Origin: Myxococcus hansupus
GTDB taxonomy: Bacteria; Myxococcota; Myxococcia; Myxococcales; Myxococcaceae
Assembly (NCBI RefSeq): GCF_000280925.3
Contig: NZ_CP012109.1
Coordinates: 1,364,001 to 1,428,000, forward strand
Length of the DNA stretch: 64,000 nt
Reading direction: 5' to 3'
Shown here: positions 44,675-55,562 of the stretch, one piece after another
Position numbering within the stretch: the first letter of the stretch is position 1
Layout: each line of letters opens with the position of its first letter
The notes under the pieces: model-generated
What the model was told of the DNA's origin: nothing
What the model saw: the letters and a program-made list of their open reading frames with translations, nothing else
Databases searched by the model: none
Position numbers and translations under genes: made by a program

Positions 44675-45316
44675 GTGAAGCGACTGCTCCCCGGCGTCCT
44701 CCTCGCTTGCTTCCTGGCCCTTCCCGCCACCGCGTTGGCTCAGCGGGGACAGGGCTGGTCCGTCCTGGCCGCCGACACGATGGGGCGCGGCAACACCGCG
44801 TTCCACGGTCAGATTGGCTGGCCCGGCATCTCCCTGGGCCTGCTGCACGGCGGTTCGGACCGCTTCGACATTGGCGCCAAGTTCAGCTTCAACTGGGGCC
44901 GAGAGGGCTGGGTCCGCTACACGGACCCGGGCGTCAAGTTCCAGGCGTGGATGCGGCTCCAGCTCATCAAGGAGCGCCAGTTCTCGCTCGCGCTCACCTT
45001 CCAGCCAGGGCCCTTCTTCTACTTCAACCGGCGTGACACCGACGTGGGCCTCGCGCTGCCCGTGGGCCTGGTGGTGGGCATCCCCGCCGGCAGCGCCGTC
45101 ATGGTGAACCTGGGCCTGGACATCCCCTTCCACGTCTACTTCGGCGAGGGAATCGGCCCGGTGTTCCCCATCCTGGTGGGCGGCGGGTTGGAGTACTTCG
45201 TCAACCGCCAGCTCGGCGTCACCTTCAACGTCCGGCTGGGGCCCGCCGTCATCCCGGACTACGACGCCACCGAATTCACCCTGGAAGCGCTGTTCGGCGT
45301 CGCCTACCGCTTCTAG
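44675..45316 (+). CDS. exported beta-barrel-like protein
   Basis: 213 residues from GTG 44675, with AAAGGT about 6 bp upstream. The signal peptide (1-~20) ends ALAQ. The mature part consists of alternating amphipathic beta strands with aromatic ends (WVRYTDPGVKFQAWMRL, ALTFQPGPFFYFNRR) and ends in Phe (VAYRF), the usual signature of an outer-membrane barrel recognised by BamA. Eight strands would fit the length. The in-frame GTG at 44606 would destroy the signal peptide. Function unknown; the gene converges on the kinase with no gap. Confidence 0.82.
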   Translation: MKRLLPGVLLACFLALPATALAQRGQGWSVLAADTMGRGNTAFHGQIGWPGISLGLLHGGSDRFDIGAKFSFNWGREGWVRYTDPGVKFQAWMRLQLIKERQFSLALTFQPGPFFYFNRRDTDVGLALPVGLVVGIPAGSAVMVNLGLDIPFHVYFGEGIGPVFPILVGGGLEYFVNRQLGVTFNVRLGPAVIPDYDATEFTLEALFGVAYRF

Positions 45317-46483
45317 CTACCAGGACGACGTCTGCTCGGGCAGCTCCACCGTGAAGGTGCTGCCCTGGTTGACGCGGCTTCGCACCGTCAGCGCGCCGCC
45401 CATGGCTTCCACCAGGGTGCGCGCCACGGTGAGGCCCAGGCCGGCGCCTTTCTCGGGCGCCTTCGTCGTGTAGTAGGGCTCGAAGACGGCCTGCTGCTCG
45501 TCCTCGAAGATGCCGATGCCGGTGTCCTCGACGAACAGCAGCGGGCCGAAGTCCCCGAAGATGTCGGGCAGCTCCACGCCGGTGATGATGCGCCGGGGAC
45601 GGTCCATCACGTCCTCCACCGCGTCCACCGCGTTGGCCAGCAGCTCCGTCAGCACCCGCTCCAACTGGCGGCGGTTGAAGACCGCGGCGATGGGCTCGTT
45701 GGGCAGCAGCACCGTCAGCTCGCAGGAGCCCAGGCGGCCCGCGTCGCGCATCTGCTCCACCACCGCGGGGACCAGCTCCCGCAGGTCGAAGCGCTGGATG
45801 TCCTTGGGGCTGGTGGGGCCCAGCGACAGCAGGTGCTGGCCGTGCAGCCGCATCTGCTCGCCCGCCACGCCCAGCTTCTTCAGCGCGTCCGCGTCCGGCG
45901 GCAGGCCCTGCGCGGCGCGGGTGCGCACGTGCTCCAGCGCCTGCTGAAGGCCTTCACCCACGCGGCCCAGGTTCTGCGCCACGTCCGCGGCCAGCGTGCC
46001 CACGCGGGCCAGCCGCTCCATCTCCAGCCAGCGCGAGCGCGGGTCCTGCAGCGCCTCGTTGCGCTGGCCGCCGCGCTCACGGTGCGCCTTCAGCTCCAGC
46101 AGCGTGTGGACGCGGACCTTGAGCTCCAGCGGATCCAACGGCTCGGTGATGAGCAAATCGTCGACGCCCGCCTCGAGCACCTCGCGGCGCGTCTCGCGGT
46201 CCACGCTGGGGCTGAGCATGAGCACGGGGAGCGTGGACTCGCCGAGCGCGTCCTGGAGGCGCCGGTACGTCGCGAGGCCGTCGGTGCCGGCATGGCCCGC
46301 GTCGAGCACCACCAGGTCCGCGGCCTGCTTCATGGCCGCCGCCGACAGGGCCGTCCCGCACGCGGGCAGCACGTCGTAACCCGCGGGCGACAGGATGGAG
46401 TGCAGCCGCTCCATTCCGCCGGACTCCACGTCCACGGCCAACACCCGGGGCCGATACACCTCGGTCTCCGTCGTCTCCAGCAT
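45317..46483 (-). CDS. hybrid response regulator-histidine kinase with degenerate catalytic positions
   Basis: 388 residues from ATG 46483, with AGGGGTGG upstream. The receiver domain (~12-130) keeps the phospho-acceptor Asp (D61 in VVLDAG) but the conserved Lys of the TKP motif is Glu (E114, TEPLD). The dimerisation helix (~152-215) reads VGTLAADVAQNLGRV, so the phospho-accepting His is Gln (Q170). The HATPase domain (~270-385) is normal: LLANAVDAVED, FVEDTGIGI, GAGLGLTVAR. Ordinary autophosphorylation on His is therefore not expected; it may bind ATP and act by protein contacts. Solitary gene without a cognate partner nearby. Confidence 0.9.
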   Translation of the reverse strand: MLETTETEVYRPRVLAVDVESGGMERLHSILSPAGYDVLPACGTALSAAAMKQAADLVVLDAGHAGTDGLATYRRLQDALGESTLPVLMLSPSVDRETRREVLEAGVDDLLITEPLDPLELKVRVHTLLELKAHRERGGQRNEALQDPRSRWLEMERLARVGTLAADVAQNLGRVGEGLQQALEHVRTRAAQGLPPDADALKKLGVAGEQMRLHGQHLLSLGPTSPKDIQRFDLRELVPAVVEQMRDAGRLGSCELTVLLPNEPIAAVFNRRQLERVLTELLANAVDAVEDVMDRPRRIITGVELPDIFGDFGPLLFVEDTGIGIFEDEQQAVFEPYYTTKAPEKGAGLGLTVARTLVEAMGGALTVRSRVNQGSTFTVELPEQTSSW

Positions 46484-46833
46484 CACGCCACCCCTACATG
46501 GTGACCAGGTGAGCCTCACCCGGGTGTTCCAGGCAGTTCCTACGGACCCCATGGGGCCTGGATGGAGCTCCCCCCGGGCGCACGAATCCAGGCCGGCACG
46601 TGATCCGATACCACCCCGTGTCTATGCGAGCCTCGTGCCGGAATTCGTTCAGTGACGGCGAATCCACGAGGTGTCACGGCGAGGAAAACGACCCAGTAAC
46701 GGCGGGGGGTTGAATCGTTGGGACACTGGAGAAAGTCGGCCCCAACGCGCGTCCTCGCGAGCGGGTGGGGTCAATCGCGACCTTAAATCGATTTGTACCC
46801 GGGTTTAAAATGACCCTCCGTGACGACTCGCGA
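46484..46833. other. 350-bp intergenic region with an AT-rich palindrome cluster
   Basis: No gene supported. It must hold the promoter of the hybrid kinase (to the left) and the 3' end of the ABC operon. At 46783-46809, in otherwise GC-rich DNA, three palindromes are packed: AAATCGATTT (46785-46794), ACCCGGGT (46797-46804) and TTTAAA (46804-46809). They could be operator sites or a terminator region; nothing else noted. Confidence 0.55.
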
Positions 46834-47763
46834 TCAGCGAGACTCCTGCTCATAGGGCGTCCCGAGGGCGGCGGGAGCGCTGCTGCGCTGTCCCTGGAGC
46901 GTCAGGACGATCAGCGTGAGCAGGTAGGGCAGGGCCAGGAGCACGCCCTGGGGAACCAGCTCGACGATGCCGGGCGCGCTGGACACCAGGCCGATGCGCA
47001 GCGCGTTACCGAAGGCGAAGAACGTCGCGGCGAGGAAGGCCCCCACGGGGGTCCACCGGCCGAAGACCATGGCGGCCAGGGCCATGAACCCCAGTCCGGC
47101 GGGGGTGTGCTGCTCGAAACGGTCCAGCACGGCGGTGGACAGCACCGCGCCGCCCAGTCCGGCCAGCAGCCCACTGCCCAACACCGCGCCCCACCGCAGT
47201 CCCGCCACCGACAGGCCCAGGGTGGCCACCGCCTGGGGCTTGTCGCCCACCGCGCGCAGCCGAAGGCCCAGCGGCGTGCGCGTGAGCAGGCCCTGGAAGA
47301 CGAAGGGCAGCACCAGCGCCAGGTACGTGGGCGCGGAGTGCCCGGACAAGGCGCCCAGCACCGGCACGCCGCTCAGGCCGGGGATGTTCCAGCGCGAGAG
47401 CTGCTCAATCGGCGGGGTGCCGTTGGGGCCGTAGAGGGACTCCAGCAGGAAGGTGCCGCCGGCCAGGGCCACCAGGTTGAGGGCGATGCCCGACACCACC
47501 TGGTCCGAGCGCCAGCGGATGCTGAGGAAGCCGTGCACGCCGGCCAGGGCCGCGCCCGCGAGCATGCCCATGACGACGGCCAGGGGCGTGGGCATCACCA
47601 GCGCCGCCACCGCCGCGCAGAAGGCGCCCACGCGCATCATGCCCTCGGTGCCCACTGCGATGACGCCCGCGCGCTCGGACAGCACCGCGCCCAGGGCGGC
47701 GAAAATGAGCGCGGGCGCGGCGTCGAGCGTGGAGAACAGCAGCGAGTGGAGGACTTCAAGCAC
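46834..47763 (-). CDS. BMP-type nucleoside ABC transporter, permease 2
   Basis: 309 residues from GTG 47763, which has GGAGG 6 bp upstream and overlaps the previous permease end by 8 bp. Eight to nine TM helices and the BPD_transp_2 (LivH/RbsC-like) marks FAALGAVLSERAGVIAVGTEGMM and AVGDKPQAVATLGLSV are visible. This family forms heteromeric channels with the permease encoded upstream and imports purine or pyrimidine nucleosides. Last gene of the operon transcribed from 51577 leftward. The longer frame from 47913 would run deep into the upstream gene and is rejected. Confidence 0.93.
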   Translation of the reverse strand: MLEVLHSLLFSTLDAAPALIFAALGAVLSERAGVIAVGTEGMMRVGAFCAAVAALVMPTPLAVVMGMLAGAALAGVHGFLSIRWRSDQVVSGIALNLVALAGGTFLLESLYGPNGTPPIEQLSRWNIPGLSGVPVLGALSGHSAPTYLALVLPFVFQGLLTRTPLGLRLRAVGDKPQAVATLGLSVAGLRWGAVLGSGLLAGLGGAVLSTAVLDRFEQHTPAGLGFMALAAMVFGRWTPVGAFLAATFFAFGNALRIGLVSSAPGIVELVPQGVLLALPYLLTLIVLTLQGQRSSAPAALGTPYEQESR

Positions 47764-48863
47764 GGGGCACCTCCGCCGCCACGGTGGGCGCCACGCCTCG
47801 CCGGCGCAGCACCGCGAGCCACACCATGCGGCCAGCGACGAACAGCAGCGCCAGGCCCTGGATGAGCTCGGGGAAGCTCTTGTGCACGCCGAGGAGCTGC
47901 ATGCGCGTGCCACCCGCGCGCAGCACGCCGAAGAAGAGCGCGGACACGGTGGCGCCCAGTGGATGGTTGTTGCCGATGAGCGCGATGGCGATGCCGTCGA
48001 AGCCGTAGGGCGCGCCCAGCGTGCCGGGGTAGCGCCCCTCCGTGCCCAGCACCAACACCGCGCCCGCGAGGCCCGCCATGGCCCCGGCCAGCGCCATGGC
48101 CAGTCCCATGCGGCGGGCCACGGGGATGCCCGCGGCGCGAGCGGCCTCGGCGCCCAGGCCCACCGTGCGCGTCTCGAAGCCGGAGCGCGTGCGCGTCAAC
48201 CACACCCACACGGCCAGCGCCGCGACCAGCGCCAGGGGGAAGCCCAGGTTGAGCCGCGAGCCGTCGCTCAGCAGGCGCGGCAGCACGGCGGTGGCCTGGA
48301 TTTCGGCGGTGCCGGTGATGGACTGGCCGCCCTCGGCCGCGCCCCGCAGCGGCCCCACCACCAGCCAGTTGTCCACCAGGCTCAGCGCCACCCAGTTGAG
48401 CATGATGGTGGAGATGACCTCGTGCACGCCCCGGTAGATGCGCAGCAGGCCGGCGATGCCCGCCCACGCCGCGCCCGCCAGCGCCGCGCCCAGCAGCGCC
48501 GCCGGGACATGCAACACGCCGGGCAGCGTCACGTGGGCGCCGACGACGGCCGCGGCCAGCGCGCCCAGCAGCATCTGCCCCTGCGCGCCGATGTTGAACA
48601 GGCCCACCTTGAATGCCACGGCCACGGACAGGCCGGTGAGCGTGAGGAGCGCGGCCTTCATCGCGGACTCGCCCAGCGGGCGGGTGATGACGGTGGGCGC
48701 CGCGCCGTCCAGGTACGCGGGCCAGTTGCCGATGCCTCCCCACAGCATCTGCAGGTACGCGTCCGTCGCGGTGCCCGGCTCCATCGTCAACGCGATGAGC
48801 GCCCAGCACACGCCGAGCGCCAGCAGCACGGAGAGCACCGACGGCAGCAGTTGTCTCACGCGC

Positions 48864-48871
<8 letters not shown>
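47756..48871 (-). CDS. BMP-type nucleoside ABC transporter, permease 1
   Basis: 371 residues. A long N-terminal periplasmic loop (~30-65) is flanked by TM helices, and eight more TMs follow. Marks of the family are AFKVGLFNIGAQGQMLLGA, GVHEVISTIMLNWVAL, TVGLGAEAARAAGI and PYGFDGIAIALIGNNHPLG, typical of the larger permease subunit in BMP-dependent nucleoside transporters. Its start overlaps the ATPase gene end by 8 bp and its own end overlaps the second permease, so the order ATPase-permease 1-permease 2 is fixed by coupling. Confidence 0.94.
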
Positions 48872-50383
<1,512 letters not shown>

Positions 50384-50387
<4 letters not shown>

Positions 50388-51577
50388 GGCGCGGTCGCCT
50401 GGAAGGCGGCGAGGTCCGCCGGGAGGGCGGGGACCTGGAGCTCGCCGGCGATGATGCGCTGGCGCAGGGCCTCCACCTTCTGGAGCGTCTCCGCCTTGCC
50501 GGGGAAGTCCACCCGCACCTCGGCCATGCCCACGCCGTTCTCCTTGAGGCCGAGCACCTGCTCACCCGCGGCGAACGAGCCGTCCACCAGGTCCTTCGCC
50601 GCCTGGTAGATGGCCAGGTCGGTGTACTTCATCATCGACGTGAGGATGGCGTCCGGCGCCACGTGCGCCTGGTCCGAATCCACGCCAATGGCGTAGACGC
50701 TCTTGCCCGCGGCGCGCGCCTCCTTCACCGCCTGGATGACGCCGATGCCGTCCGCGCCCGCGGCGTGGAAGAGGACGTCCGCGCCCTTGGAGATGAGGTC
50801 CTGCGCCACCTGCTTGCCCGCGGCCATGTTGTTGAAGCTGCCGGTGTAGACGGACATCAGGGCCTGCGAGGCCTGGGCGTTGGTCGTCTTCACGCCCGCG
50901 CGGTAGCCCACCTCGAAGCGCTGGATGAGGGGCACCTCGATGCCGCCCACGAAGCCCACCTTGTTCGACTTCGTCACCAGCCCGGCGAGCGCGCCGACGA
51001 GGAAGCTGCCCTCCTGCTCCTTGAAGAGCACCGTGCGCACGTTGGGGAGCTTCATCGCCTTGCCCTGCGCGTCCAGCACCTGGCTGTCGATGAGCAGGAA
51101 CTGCGCCTGGGGGTTCTCCTGGGCGGAGGTGCGCACCGCGTTGGCCAGCATGTAGCCGTTGCCCACGGTGAGCCGGGTGCCCTGGTCCACCAGGAGCTGG
51201 AGGTTGGGGACGTAGTCCTCCTGGGCCTTGCTCTGCAGGACGATGGGCCGCACGGGCAGCGCCTTGAAGCTGGCGGCCTCCGAGGCCAGGTGGGGCGGCA
51301 GCGACTTGCGGACCTCGTCGGGCGAGGCGTCCACGTACTTGCCGCCCTCGTAGCGCTTGCCGGCGGCCCACAGCTCCAGGCCACGAAGCGCCGCGTCATT
51401 GAACGAGTGGTCGCCTCGGCCGCCCACGTCGATGACGAGGCCCACGGGGAGGGCCTTCTTTTCCGTCTTCCCGGAGGCAGCGGGGCTCTGGGCCCCGGCG
51501 GAGGGCGCTTCTTCCTTCTGCTTGGAACACGCGCACAGGAGCGCGGTCAGGGCAAGGACGTGGAGGCGGAGCATCAT
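50384..51577 (-). CDS. BMP family nucleoside-binding lipoprotein
   Basis: 397 residues from ATG 51577 (second ATG 51574). Lipobox LCAC at ~14-17, then a Ser/Ala/Pro spacer. The periplasmic-binding fold has GLVIDVGGRGDHSFNDAA (first strand-loop, the usual nucleoside-contact region), GALAGLVTKSNKVGFVGGIEVPLI, HAAGADGIGVIQAVKE and VDSDQ, all family hallmarks (PnrA/Med). It captures nucleosides for the ABC importer encoded directly downstream. Divergent from the nucleoside phosphorylase at 51653, with a shared 75-bp control region. Confidence 0.95.
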
Positions 51578-51652
51578 GAGGGGCCTATCTACCAGATGCC
51601 CGACCTTTCCCAGAGTGCATGAAGGGGTGGGTTCCTGGTATGGCCTCGCCTC

Positions 51653-52957
51653 GTGCAACCCTACGAACTCATCAAGGCCAAGCGGGATGGCGGCCGGTTG
51701 GATCCGGCGGACATCCGCGCGTTCATCGAGGCGTATACCGCGGGGACGGTGGCGGACTACCAGATGGCGGCCATGTGCATGGCCATCTTCTTCCGGGGCA
51801 TGGACTCCCAGGAGCTGGGCGCCTGGGCCCGCGCCATGCTGGAGTCCGGCGAGGTCCTGGACCTGTCCGACACCCCGGGTGTGAAAGTGGACAAGCACTC
51901 CACTGGCGGGGTGGGGGACAAGGTCTCCCTGAGCCTGGCGCCGCTGGCCGCCGCCTGTGGTGTGCCGGTGCCGATGATTTCAGGCCGCGGCCTGGGGCAC
52001 ACGGGCGGGACGCTGGACAAGCTGGAGTCCATCCCCGGCTTCAACGTCAACCTGCCGACGTCCGAGTACCGCCGGCTGGTGCGCGAGGTGAACTGCTGCC
52101 TGATTGGCCAGACGGCGCAGGTGGCCCCCGCGGACAAGAAGCTCTACGCGCTGCGCGACGTGACGGCGACGGTGGACTGCATCCCGCTGATTGCCTCCTC
52201 CATCATGAGCAAGAAGCTGGCGGAGGGCATCGACGCGCTGGTGCTGGACGTGAAGGTGGGCAGCGGCGCCTTCATGAAGCGCGACGAGGACGCGCGCACG
52301 CTGGCGAAGACGATGATTGGCCTGGGCGCGGAGATGGGGAAGAAGGTCGTGGCCCTGCTCACCGACATGGACCAGCCGCTGGGCCGCAAGGTGGGCAACG
52401 CGCTGGAGGTCATCGAGGCGGTGGACATGCTCCGCGGCAACGCGCCGGAGGACTACACCGAAATCACCTACGCCCTGACGGCGGAGATGCTGGTGCTGGG
52501 CAAGAAGGCCGCCACCATCGACGAGGCGCGCGAGAAGCTGCGCAAGGTGGTGGAGGATGGCAGCGCGGTGCGCAAGCTGAAGGAGATTGTCCAGGTGCAG
52601 GGCGGAGACCCGCGCGCCATCGACGACTACTCGCTGCTGCCGCAGGCGAAGTCCACCGTGGACGTGGTGGCGACCCGGGACGGCTTCGTCACCGGCATCG
52701 ACACGGAGGGCGTGGGCCTGGCCGCGGTGGCGCTGGGCGCCGGCCGGCAGCGGACGGACAGCAAGATTGACCCCGCCGTGGGCTTCACGCTGCTGAAGAA
52801 GACGGGCGAGGCCGTGAAGCAGGGCGAGCCCGTGGTGCGCGTGCACTACAACGACGCGGGCCCGCTGGAGAACGTGAAGGCGCGCCTCTTGGCGGCGTAT
52901 CACTTCGGCGACGCGGCTCCGGCGCCCAGGCCGCTCGTCCGCGAGCGGGTGGAGTAG
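51653..52957 (+). CDS. pyrimidine-nucleoside/thymidine phosphorylase
   Basis: 434 residues from GTG 51653. Marks of the family: VDKHSTGGVGDKVSL (glycine-rich phosphate loop), GRGLGHTGGTLDKLESIPG, and KKLAEGIDALVLDVKVGSGAFMK. The C-terminal beta domain (~350-430) is complete. It splits thymidine/uridine with phosphate to the base and (deoxy)ribose-1-phosphate. The length and the full C-terminal domain fit pyrimidine-nucleoside phosphorylase (Pdp) or DeoA; which bases are used cannot be told. It stands divergent from the nucleoside importer. Confidence 0.95.
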   Translation: MQPYELIKAKRDGGRLDPADIRAFIEAYTAGTVADYQMAAMCMAIFFRGMDSQELGAWARAMLESGEVLDLSDTPGVKVDKHSTGGVGDKVSLSLAPLAAACGVPVPMISGRGLGHTGGTLDKLESIPGFNVNLPTSEYRRLVREVNCCLIGQTAQVAPADKKLYALRDVTATVDCIPLIASSIMSKKLAEGIDALVLDVKVGSGAFMKRDEDARTLAKTMIGLGAEMGKKVVALLTDMDQPLGRKVGNALEVIEAVDMLRGNAPEDYTEITYALTAEMLVLGKKAATIDEAREKLRKVVEDGSAVRKLKEIVQVQGGDPRAIDDYSLLPQAKSTVDVVATRDGFVTGIDTEGVGLAAVALGAGRQRTDSKIDPAVGFTLLKKTGEAVKQGEPVVRVHYNDAGPLENVKARLLAAYHFGDAAPAPRPLVRERVE

Positions 52958-53045
52958 GGCGCCCGTTCGCTGTCGTGGTTCCGGAGGCCCCGGCCGAGGT
53001 TCGGCGCGGGGCCTTTCGTGTTTCTGGCCGGTGCCGCGCTGACCG

Positions 53046-53861
53046 TCAGCCGAGGGATGGCTGTTGGGCGTCCGCCCGGGCGATGACGGTGTCGAGGTCC
53101 GCCCGGCGGCTGGCGATCATCGACTCGATGTCCTCGATGACGCGGATGCAGAGCACCGAGGACAGGACGCTGATGGCTTCGGAAATCATCCCCACGGTGA
53201 GGGCGGTGGAGATGGCGACGCCGCCATCGCCAATCTTGTTGAAGAGCGAGGCGCTGACGTTGGAGAGGCCATTGCCGATGAGCCACGCGGCCCACCACCC
53301 CCTCAACAAGGCCTGTTGAGCCGGTGCGCCGCCCAGGTTCAACCAGAGGTCGCGCACCACTTCGTACGGCTTGACCAGGTTGTAGAAGGGGATGAACCAG
53401 GCGAAGACCGCCCAGCGAGGCTCCTCGGTGCTGACGCCCAGTGACACGGCTGTCTTTACGCTCAGGTGCAGCCATCGCAGGTAGCTGATGATGGTGGTGA
53501 CCATCACCAGCGAGCTGGCGAGGGTGAGCGCCACGTTCAGCGAGTCGTAGGCCTGCGCATCCTCCAACGAGGGCGTGGTTCCGCCCTCGAGGTTCAGGAT
53601 GAGCCAGGCATGGAGCAGTCCGGTGACGGCGGCCACCGCGACGCCCGCGTACAAGACTCCGCGCGTCCACTTCGCCCGGCCCGACGTGTGCGGCAGCGTT
53701 CGGAGCTGTCTCGCGTGGCACGGGACGCACAGGGATGGCACGGGCTGGGTGCACTGGGCGCAAAGGAAACGACCGCAGCGCTCACACGTCCCCGTGGTCG
53801 GCTCACCAGCGTGGTCGGGACAGACGGGGGTGGTTTCAGGGACGGCAGGTTGGGACAGCAT
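53046..53861 (-). CDS. DUF4328 membrane protein with N-terminal zinc-binding motif
   Basis: 271 residues from ATG 53861. Residues ~8-50 contain a B-box-like cluster (CPDH, CERCGRFLCAQC, CVPCH) that should bind zinc. Then four or five TM helices: ~70-90, ~105-130, ~155-175, ~190-215 and ~225-245. The loop FAWFIPFYNLVKPYEVVRDLW is the signature of DUF4328. Function unknown; a cytosolic zinc-ribbon linked to a membrane domain is common in predicted regulators. Divergent from the SET gene. The longer frame to 54086 adds only non-conserved Pro/Arg residues. Confidence 0.88.
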   Translation of the reverse strand: MLSQPAVPETTPVCPDHAGEPTTGTCERCGRFLCAQCTQPVPSLCVPCHARQLRTLPHTSGRAKWTRGVLYAGVAVAAVTGLLHAWLILNLEGGTTPSLEDAQAYDSLNVALTLASSLVMVTTIISYLRWLHLSVKTAVSLGVSTEEPRWAVFAWFIPFYNLVKPYEVVRDLWLNLGGAPAQQALLRGWWAAWLIGNGLSNVSASLFNKIGDGGVAISTALTVGMISEAISVLSSVLCIRVIEDIESMIASRRADLDTVIARADAQQPSLG

Positions 53862-54084
53862 GGGCTCGAGGACACACGGGTGGTGCGCCGCGCACGCAAC
53901 GCGCGGTGGGATGGGCTGGGGGGCGGGCGGGGAGGGGCTTCGGTGGCGCACTCTAGCGGACTGGCGCACCGCCGCACAGAGGCGGTCCGGACCTGCCCGG
54001 TCGCCAGGACGCGGCCACCTTGTGGCTTCACCCCGCACGGGGAAGGCGCCATTCTTTCCCGGAAGCCATGCGGGCCAGGGGACC

Positions 54085-54495
54085 ATGAATCAGGGCGCAG
54101 CGCTGTACATCCATCCGGGCGTGAAGGTCCGGCCGTGTGCGTGGGGCTACGGCGTCTTCACCGACGCCTTCATCAAGGCGGGCGACCTCATCGAGGAATG
54201 CCACTACGTCAAGCTGCCGCGCGCGCATTCCCAGAACCCGCAGCTCCAGGACTATGTGTTCCAGCTCCAGTGGGCCGCAAACGAGGCGCCTCGGGAGGGC
54301 GAGTGGGTGGCCCTCGTGCTGGGCTACGGGATGATCTACAACCACGCCCGCGAGCCGAACACGGCCTACCACCGCGAGGTGGCCCGGGACCTCTTCTGCT
54401 ACCACGCCCTGCGCGACATCCACCCCGGCGAGCAGCTCTGCATCAGCTACGGCGAGGACTGGTGGATGTCCCGGGAGCAGGGCGTCCCCGCCTGA
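54085..54495 (+). CDS. SET-domain protein
   Basis: 136 residues, a minimal SET domain. The start ATG 54085 has AGGGGA upstream. Recognisable parts: GYGVFTDAFIKAGDLIEEC (first strands), YGMIYNHAREPNT with the NH pair of the cofactor site, and DIHPGEQLCISYGEDWW with the catalytic Tyr (ISYG). No pre- or post-SET domain or Cys cluster is present. Bacterial SET proteins methylate Lys in protein targets such as ribosomal or DNA-binding proteins; the target is unknown here. Confidence 0.9.
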   Translation: MNQGAALYIHPGVKVRPCAWGYGVFTDAFIKAGDLIEECHYVKLPRAHSQNPQLQDYVFQLQWAANEAPREGEWVALVLGYGMIYNHAREPNTAYHREVARDLFCYHALRDIHPGEQLCISYGEDWWMSREQGVPA

Positions 54496-54737
54496 ATCCG
54501 GGTCCAAACCCCCCCGCCGAACGGTGGGAGCCCCAAATTCCGGGCCTCGCGGGCCGGTGTTCCCCCGTATGATGCCGGGGTGATGGGCCGGGGTGGAAGG
54601 GTGGGGAGGCGGGAGCAGGTCACCTCGGACGAGACGCCAGCGTGCGTCTACGGTATGGGCTCGCGGCGCCAGGGCCCGTGGGTTGTCTTCAACACCCCGG
54701 GCGGTGGCGCGGGCATGAGTGGCAGGAGGCTACGGCG

Positions 54738-55103
54738 ATGGCCGAGAGGAACGACTCGATGAGCGACAAGGCCGAGGACCGGCGGGATTCACCCCGGATT
54801 CCCATGCGCCTGAAGGTGCGCCGGGAGGGCAGCTCGGGGGATTTCGAGCAGCATGACGGGGACCTGTCCCTGGGCGGTTGTGCCTGGCAGGGGACGGGCT
54901 GGGAGCAGGGGGCGCGGGTGGAAGTGCGCTTCAGCCTGCCCATCCTCCCCGACGAGGTGGAAGCGAAGGGCGAGGTCCTCCACGTGGCGCAGGGGGGCGG
55001 CCTCCCGTCGGCGCGGGTGCGCTTCGTGGACCTGCCGGTGGAGTCCGAGCTGGCCATCGCGCGCCACCTGGACGAAGTGCAGCGCGGCGCGGGCCGCCCG
55101 TAA
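54738..55103 (+). CDS. PilZ-domain protein
   Basis: 121 residues from ATG 54738, with AGGAGG 8 bp upstream (54724-54729); a later ATG at 54759 is less well placed. The c-di-GMP-binding motif is present in part: the N-terminal DRRDSPRIPMRLKVR gives the RxxxR side and D-L-S-L-G-G in HDGDLSLGGC gives D/NxSxxG. The remainder is a six-stranded beta barrel. Such single-domain PilZ proteins act as c-di-GMP-dependent adaptors. Same direction as cdd, with a 34-bp gap. Confidence 0.88.
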   Translation: MAERNDSMSDKAEDRRDSPRIPMRLKVRREGSSGDFEQHDGDLSLGGCAWQGTGWEQGARVEVRFSLPILPDEVEAKGEVLHVAQGGGLPSARVRFVDLPVESELAIARHLDEVQRGAGRP

Positions 55104-55137
55104 CGGTCCGGTGTCCGGCTTCGAGTAGGAGGGCGAC

Positions 55138-55542
55138 ATGGCGGATGAGATTCCCTGGGAGCGCCTGTTCGAGGAAGCCGCACGCGTGCGAGCGCGTGCC
55201 CATGTGCCGTACTCGCGCTTCCCCGTGGGGGCCGCCATCCTCTATGCCGACGGCGCCGTCGTGGCCGGCTGCAACGTGGAGAACGCCACCTACGGGTTGA
55301 CGGTCTGCGCGGAGCGCAACGCCTTCGCCGCGGGCGTGGCGCAGGGGCACACGCAGCCGGTTGCGGTGGCCATCGTCGTGGACACCCCCCAGCCCTGTCC
55401 GCCGTGCGGCATGTGCCGGCAGGTCATGGCCGAATTTGGCGGGCAGGAGTTGCCCGTGCGCAGCCGGACGCCCCAGGGCGGCGAGGCGCGCTACACCCTG
55501 GGGGGGCTGCTTCCGCATGCCTTCACCAAAGACTTCTTCTAG
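55138..55542 (+). CDS. cdd: cytidine deaminase
   Basis: 134 residues, the normal length for the tetrameric form. The zinc site is complete: TVCAERNA gives Cys and the catalytic Glu, and PCPPCGMC gives the other two Cys. VPYSRFPVGAA and GCNVENATYGLTVCAE are the family start. It converts cytidine and deoxycytidine to uridine forms, feeding the pyrimidine phosphorylase. Ribosome site GGAGGG lies 4 bp before the ATG. The next gene starts 20 bp downstream. Confidence 0.96.
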   Translation: MADEIPWERLFEEAARVRARAHVPYSRFPVGAAILYADGAVVAGCNVENATYGLTVCAERNAFAAGVAQGHTQPVAVAIVVDTPQPCPPCGMCRQVMAEFGGQELPVRSRTPQGGEARYTLGGLLPHAFTKDFF

Positions 55543-55562
55543 CGAGAGAGCCTGAGCACGCC

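Noticed and set aside
52900..53763. Minus-strand frame 52900-53763
   Set aside because: It is out of frame with the DUF4328 gene it overlaps, and has Arg/His/Pro-rich composition without motifs.
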